DNA from: Euryarchaeota archaeon UBA182
GTDB lineage: Archaea > Thermoplasmatota > Poseidoniia > Poseidoniales > Thalassarchaeaceae
NCBI GenBank assembly: GCA_002495675.1
Contig: DAGH01000011.1
Location: 12,037-21,185, forward strand
Length of the DNA: 9,149 bases
Direction of reading: 5' to 3'
The notes under the pieces were generated by a model. The model was given only the letters and a program-made list of their open reading frames with translations. It was not told where the DNA came from and did not search any database. Positions within the stretch are counted from its first letter, which is position 1; every line of letters starts with the position of its first letter. Shown here piece after piece: positions 5,952-9,149 of the stretch. The position numbers and the translations under genes are program-made.

Positions 5952-7889
5952 ATGGACAACAAGATACTGTCCCTCTTGCTGAGCATGCTGATGGTCTCAA
6001 TGGCCGCAGCAGGATGCTTGGGCGGAGATGATGATGACACGACAACGACCGACGTGGAAGGTTGCACAGACAGCACCGCCACGAACTATGACGCAGATGC
6101 GACAGTGGATGATGGATCATGCACTTTCCCACCGGTGGCCGGATGCATGGACTCCGAGGCAAGCAACTATGATTCAGCTGCTGTCGAAGACGATGGCTCT
6201 TGCACGTACAGCCTGACAGTCTGGCACTCCTATGCGCTCGACTCCACTGAGGAAGAAGCCTTCAACAACGTCATTGCCGCGTTCGAGGCAGCAAATCCAA
6301 ACTACAACCTCGATGTACAATATGTGCCGTTCGACGACCTCAAACCCCAATACGTCACCGCAGCACAAGCCGGTTCAGCCCCTGATGTATTCAGGTTGCA
6401 GAACGATGCATTGGGCGAGGTTGCAGCCAACACTGTAGGAGGAGTCTCCGTGATTGAGGACCTCGCTCCTTACATGACACCTGCCGAGCTCGCAGCCTAC
6501 GGGACATCCATGTCCGGTGTGACTGTCAATGGACAGATTCTGGGCCTCCCCCAATCCGGCGACTCTCTCGCGCTGTACTACAACAAGGATGTATTGGATC
6601 TCGTGGGCGTCGACTACACCAACATCTCGGAGTGGACGTTCAATGAATTCTATGGCGCTGCAGTGACAGTTAGCATGGCATCCGACGACCACTGGGGGCT
6701 ATGCTTCCCATACAAGGCCGCATACCAGTTCTGGCCATGGCTGACCGGATATGGCGGCTCCATCTTCGACGACCAAGGCAACCCAACTATCAACTCTGCC
6801 AGCACCGTCTCCGCGATTCAGACCATACAACTGGCTCTTTACGGACAACCAGCCGGCGGATCGGGCCCACTACCTGATGGCAGTGCACCTTCCGTGCTGA
6901 AGCCAGGCTGCGACTGGGGCAACATGGAGGACATGTTCAAGAACGGTGAGACCGCTTTCATCATACAAGGCCCCTGGGCATACGGCGGCATTGAGGCCTC
7001 CAACGTCAACTTCGGCCACACTGTTATGCCCCTTTCAGTGCTCGGGATACCATTCAGCCCATTCGTGGGCATGAAGGGCTGGTCGGTATCGTCCAGCTCG
7101 GACGCCAAGGGTGCCTCGGTCACTCTCACCAAGTACCTATCCGGCTATGACAGCCAGGTGGAGTTTGCGAAGACCGCAAAGCTCCTTCCAGTCATGCCGT
7201 CTGTTCTAGACGACGACGAGGTCAAGACTGACTCTGTCGTCGCGGGATTCGGCGCACAGATGGCCAGAGGCTTCGGTGCACCCGCATACGCAGCCATGGG
7301 CTCCATCTGGGGCCCAGTAGATTCCATGCTCGCCGATGTATTCGACAACGGCATGGACCCAGCGGATGCCGCAAGAAAGGCCCAGGCTGCAATCGAGAAG
7401 GCTCTGGGCATGGACCTGACGGTAGACGATGATGCTGATGATGACGGCTTCACGATAGATGGGGCCAACGCTGACTGCAACGACAACGATGCCACCGTTT
7501 ACCCAGGAGCGAATGACACAGTCGGCGATGGAATCGATCAGAACTGTGATGGTATCGACGGTGTCGATGTCTCTGTGACTGTCACACTGATGGTTCACAC
7601 GGATGACTCCAACATTACAGCCGTCCACTTCAAGGGATTGTACAATGGATGGGTCACTGAGGCCGGAACTCAGGACTCTGCAGATCCAATGATGTTCACC
7701 ATTGAGATAACAACGAATCCAGGGACATACGAGTGGGGAGCCGAGGACCAGAGCGGGAATTGGCTAGGAACACACTGTGAAGATTTGGATGGCACCGTGA
7801 GTGATGACGGAACGAACTGCGAGTTCACTGTCGCCGCTGATGGTACTGTGTCTGGTGCTACCAAGATACACCGCATGATCTCGATGTAA
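5952..7889 (+). CDS. MalE-type ABC sugar-binding lipoprotein with extra N- and C-terminal modules
   Basis: Extracytoplasmic solute-binding protein (family 1) that would deliver maltodextrin-like sugars to the downstream permease. The 645-residue protein starts with a lipoprotein signal peptide: hydrophobic core and lipobox AAGC with the lipid-modified Cys at 22, then an Asp/Thr-rich linker. Residues 37-84 hold two Cys-bracketed repeats. The transport domain runs about 88-490 (LTVWHSY, APDVFRLQ, ALYYNKDVLD, FWPWLTGYGG, ETAFIIQGPWAYG, KGWSV). It is followed by a MopE-like Asp/Asn-rich motif (492-536, DDDADDDG..DCNDNDATVYPGA..DGIDQNCDG), probably calcium binding. The last module (about 540-640) has VHFKGLYNGW (558-567) and PGTYEWGAE, the pattern of E-set/CBM48- or AMPK-type glycan-binding domains. 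The binding domain alone has the usual family length, so the flanking modules are additions. The ATG is set by the signal peptide and the TATA-like box 28 bp upstream. The family is clear; ligand and C-terminal module function are inferred. Confidence 0.95.
   Translation: MDNKILSLLLSMLMVSMAAAGCLGGDDDDTTTTDVEGCTDSTATNYDADATVDDGSCTFPPVAGCMDSEASNYDSAAVEDDGSCTYSLTVWHSYALDSTEEEAFNNVIAAFEAANPNYNLDVQYVPFDDLKPQYVTAAQAGSAPDVFRLQNDALGEVAANTVGGVSVIEDLAPYMTPAELAAYGTSMSGVTVNGQILGLPQSGDSLALYYNKDVLDLVGVDYTNISEWTFNEFYGAAVTVSMASDDHWGLCFPYKAAYQFWPWLTGYGGSIFDDQGNPTINSASTVSAIQTIQLALYGQPAGGSGPLPDGSAPSVLKPGCDWGNMEDMFKNGETAFIIQGPWAYGGIEASNVNFGHTVMPLSVLGIPFSPFVGMKGWSVSSSSDAKGASVTLTKYLSGYDSQVEFAKTAKLLPVMPSVLDDDEVKTDSVVAGFGAQMARGFGAPAYAAMGSIWGPVDSMLADVFDNGMDPADAARKAQAAIEKALGMDLTVDDDADDDGFTIDGANADCNDNDATVYPGANDTVGDGIDQNCDGIDGVDVSVTVTLMVHTDDSNITAVHFKGLYNGWVTEAGTQDSADPMMFTIEITTNPGTYEWGAEDQSGNWLGTHCEDLDGTVSDDGTNCEFTVAADGTVSGATKIHRMISM
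6060..6203 (+). repeat. Two tandem Cys-bracketed Asp-rich repeats in the binding lipoprotein
   Basis: Residues 37-57 and 64-84 both follow GC-x-D-S-x-A-(T/S)-N-Y-D-x6-DDGSC, 21 residues each with a 6-residue spacer. Each has a Cys at both ends, suggesting a disulphide-closed loop with possible calcium-binding acids. Similar units are common in secreted proteins of marine microbes. They sit between the lipid anchor and the transport domain, so they may act as a rigid spacer. Confidence 0.8.
7425..7559 (+). other. MopE-like metal-binding motif encoded inside the binding lipoprotein
   Basis: Codons 492-536 give an Asp-run followed by DCNDNDATVYPGA and DGIDQNCDG, the conserved pattern of the putative metal-binding/MopE repeat family. 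Two Cys (509 and 532) can pair. It forms the hinge between the transport domain and the C-terminal glycan-binding-like module. Metal identity is inferred from the family. Confidence 0.75.
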
Positions 7890-7930
7890 GTAGATCCCAG
7901 AGACAACGAGAAATTGAGGTAAAACGCAAA

Positions 7931-7936
7931 AAGGAG
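7931..7936 (+). promoter_or_regulatory. Shine-Dalgarno AAGGAG of the permease gene
   Basis: AAGGAG ends 8 nt before the ATG at 7945, in the 55-bp gap after the binding-protein gene. Using a ribosome site here, in contrast to the apparently leaderless promoter-proximal genes, fits an internal gene of a polycistronic mRNA. No A/T box or terminator-like hairpin is evident in this gap. Confidence 0.7.
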
Positions 7937-7944
7937 CGAGGGCG

Positions 7945-9149
7945 ATGAGGGGCTGGTTGGCGGTTTCGTCCGCCATCGCCCTCATCGCGCTCCTCCTATC
8001 TTCTCACGCCGTAGCAGGCGCCCCACCATTAGTCACTGAGGTCTCCATAGACGGTGACGTGGACCTTAACAATAGGGTGAGATACGGCTTCCAAACTGTC
8101 GAAGGCTCGGAGAGATACAACATCCAGTACAGCGATGTTCCCTTCACCAATTTATCTGAAAGCGTCTACAACGGCCAATCGCAACCTGGACCACAAGCCT
8201 GGATACTGGTTTCCCCTGAACCTGCCGATGACCCTGAGTCCGCAGAGACCTTGAAATTCCTGATTTGCTGGTGGGCGCAACTTGAGCTACCTGATTCCCT
8301 CGCAGGAGATTTTCAATCTAACCCTGATTGGAGGGAGCCTACGTTCCAAGTTGGGATGCCCATCGTGCCGCCCGAGGCAGTTTCCGTGGTTTGCGACCTT
8401 CCCGGGATCGTGAGGGGGCAGGAGGTCTACATCGCAACGGTATCTGTGGACGCAAGTGGGGAATTCGTCGATGAGGGCCTGGAGGTTCTGTCAGCAGTAA
8501 CGCTCGCAGAATCTGCGAAGCCTCCAGATCCCGACATGACCTCGGTATACATTGCAATAGGAGTCATCCTCGGCAGCCTTTGCCTAACCGCTGCAGTCCT
8601 GTATTTCATATCCCCAAGCAAGAGAGAAAGGAGTGGATACCTGTTCATTCTGCCCGCGATCCTACTTCTCGCAACCCTCACATTCTATCCAGTCGGATAC
8701 GGCATATACCTATCATTCACCGACGAGTCTGCAGAGAATTATGGACAAGGTGAATTCGTTGGACTCGACAACTACGAGACGCTTTTCTCCGATGAGAGGG
8801 ACTATGACGGGGATGGCGACCCTGGTTTTTGGAGAACCTTCACCTTCACGCTCGTTTGGACATTCGGCTGTGTGGCAATGCACATGCTGTTGGGCGTCAT
8901 GTTTGCTATGTTACTCGAAAGCGGCATCATCGGTAAGGTCGCATGGCGGACTATCCTGCTGATTCCATGGGCCGTGCCGGGCTATATATCTGTGATCATG
9001 TGGAGGGGAATGCTGAACAGGTTCGGTTGGGTCAATGGCATATTGACGTCTGACATCGATTATTTGGGTCTAGACAATTGGGCGAAATTCTCAGTAATAT
9101 TCGTCAACATCTGGATGGGATTCTCCTTCATGACCATGACCACCTCTGG
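7945..9149 (+). CDS. MalF-type ABC sugar permease with extracytoplasmic N-terminal domain (3' end beyond window)
   Basis: Membrane subunit of a CUT1 carbohydrate ABC transporter, the likely partner of the binding lipoprotein just upstream. The frame is open for 401 codons to the right edge. Residues 1-25 are a hydrophobic signal peptide or first membrane helix. About 26-195 form a beta-rich external domain with no recognised family. Transmembrane helices follow at about 200-222, 232-257, 300-324, 336-353 and 382 onward. The permease core is recognisable: YLFILPA..LTFYPVGYGIYLSFTD, GLDNYETLF, then GKVAWRTILLIPWAVPGYIS (330-349) and NIWMGFSF (388-395), which align with GKAVYRVLLILPYAVPSFIS and NTWLGYPY of E. 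coli MalF. The cytoplasmic EAA loop that contacts the ATPase lies beyond the edge. E. coli MalF has its large periplasmic loop after the third helix; here the equivalent loop is short (about 258-299, with DYDGDGDPG) and the extra domain lies before the second helix. The start is supported by AAGGAG 8 nt upstream. Transport role is confident; the N-terminal domain's job is unknown. Confidence 0.92.
   Translation, partial: MRGWLAVSSAIALIALLLSSHAVAGAPPLVTEVSIDGDVDLNNRVRYGFQTVEGSERYNIQYSDVPFTNLSESVYNGQSQPGPQAWILVSPEPADDPESAETLKFLICWWAQLELPDSLAGDFQSNPDWREPTFQVGMPIVPPEAVSVVCDLPGIVRGQEVYIATVSVDASGEFVDEGLEVLSAVTLAESAKPPDPDMTSVYIAIGVILGSLCLTAAVLYFISPSKRERSGYLFILPAILLLATLTFYPVGYGIYLSFTDESAENYGQGEFVGLDNYETLFSDERDYDGDGDPGFWRTFTFTLVWTFGCVAMHMLLGVMFAMLLESGIIGKVAWRTILLIPWAVPGYISVIMWRGMLNRFGWVNGILTSDIDYLGLDNWAKFSVIFVNIWMGFSFMTMTTS

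Noticed and set aside
7206..7628. 140-codon minus-strand open frame
   Set aside because: It is a shadow of the GAC/GAT-rich MopE-like region of the binding protein; Val/Ile-rich antisense products are expected from Asp-rich coding sequence.

Overview
The window looks like a maltodextrin/alpha-glucan utilisation locus from an archaeon. It most resembles planktonic marine Euryarchaeota (Marine Group II/III, Poseidoniia-like). That placement is an inference from four things: a GH57-type glycosidase, TATA-like boxes about 25-30 bp ahead of start codons that lack Shine-Dalgarno sequences (probably leaderless mRNAs), a lipobox lipoprotein carrying Cys-bracketed Asp-rich repeats and a MopE-type Asp/Asn-rich motif, and moderate GC. 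No rRNA or other marker gene is present to confirm it.

Layout. Positions 1-3643 on the minus strand hold one long open frame cut by the left edge. It encodes a secreted, multi-domain GH57 amylopullulanase-like enzyme (signal peptide, GH57 catalytic region, beta-sandwich DOMON/glucodextranase-C-like modules, Fn3-like modules). Positions 3644-3767 form a compact divergent promoter region with a shared A/T box and inverted repeats. On the plus strand follow a short GH77 4-alpha-glucanotransferase (malQ, 3768-5117) and, overlapping it by 8 bp, a ROK-family sugar kinase closest in motifs to polyphosphate glucokinases (5110-5862). A second TATA-type promoter (about 5917-5928) precedes a MalE-type sugar-binding lipoprotein (5952-7889). 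After it comes a MalF-type ABC permease (7945 to the right edge, partial) with an unusual extracytoplasmic N-terminal domain. MalG and MalK homologues would be expected just beyond the right edge.

How the genes fit together (inference from families and order): the exported GH57 enzyme cuts starch- or glycogen-like polymer outside the cell. The lipoprotein captures the oligosaccharides and hands them to the MalF-containing CUT1 transporter. Inside, MalQ disproportionates maltodextrins and releases glucose, which the ROK kinase can phosphorylate.

The unusual parts are the extra modules. The binding protein has two N-terminal Cys/Asp repeats and, after its transport domain, a MopE-like motif plus an E-set/CBM48-like module that may itself bind glucan. 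The permease has a roughly 170-residue external domain near its N terminus, in a different place from the large periplasmic loop of E. coli MalF. The kinase has Arg where ROK sugar kinases normally have the His of the ExGH motif. No tRNA, rRNA, CRISPR array, insertion sequence or integrase was seen.
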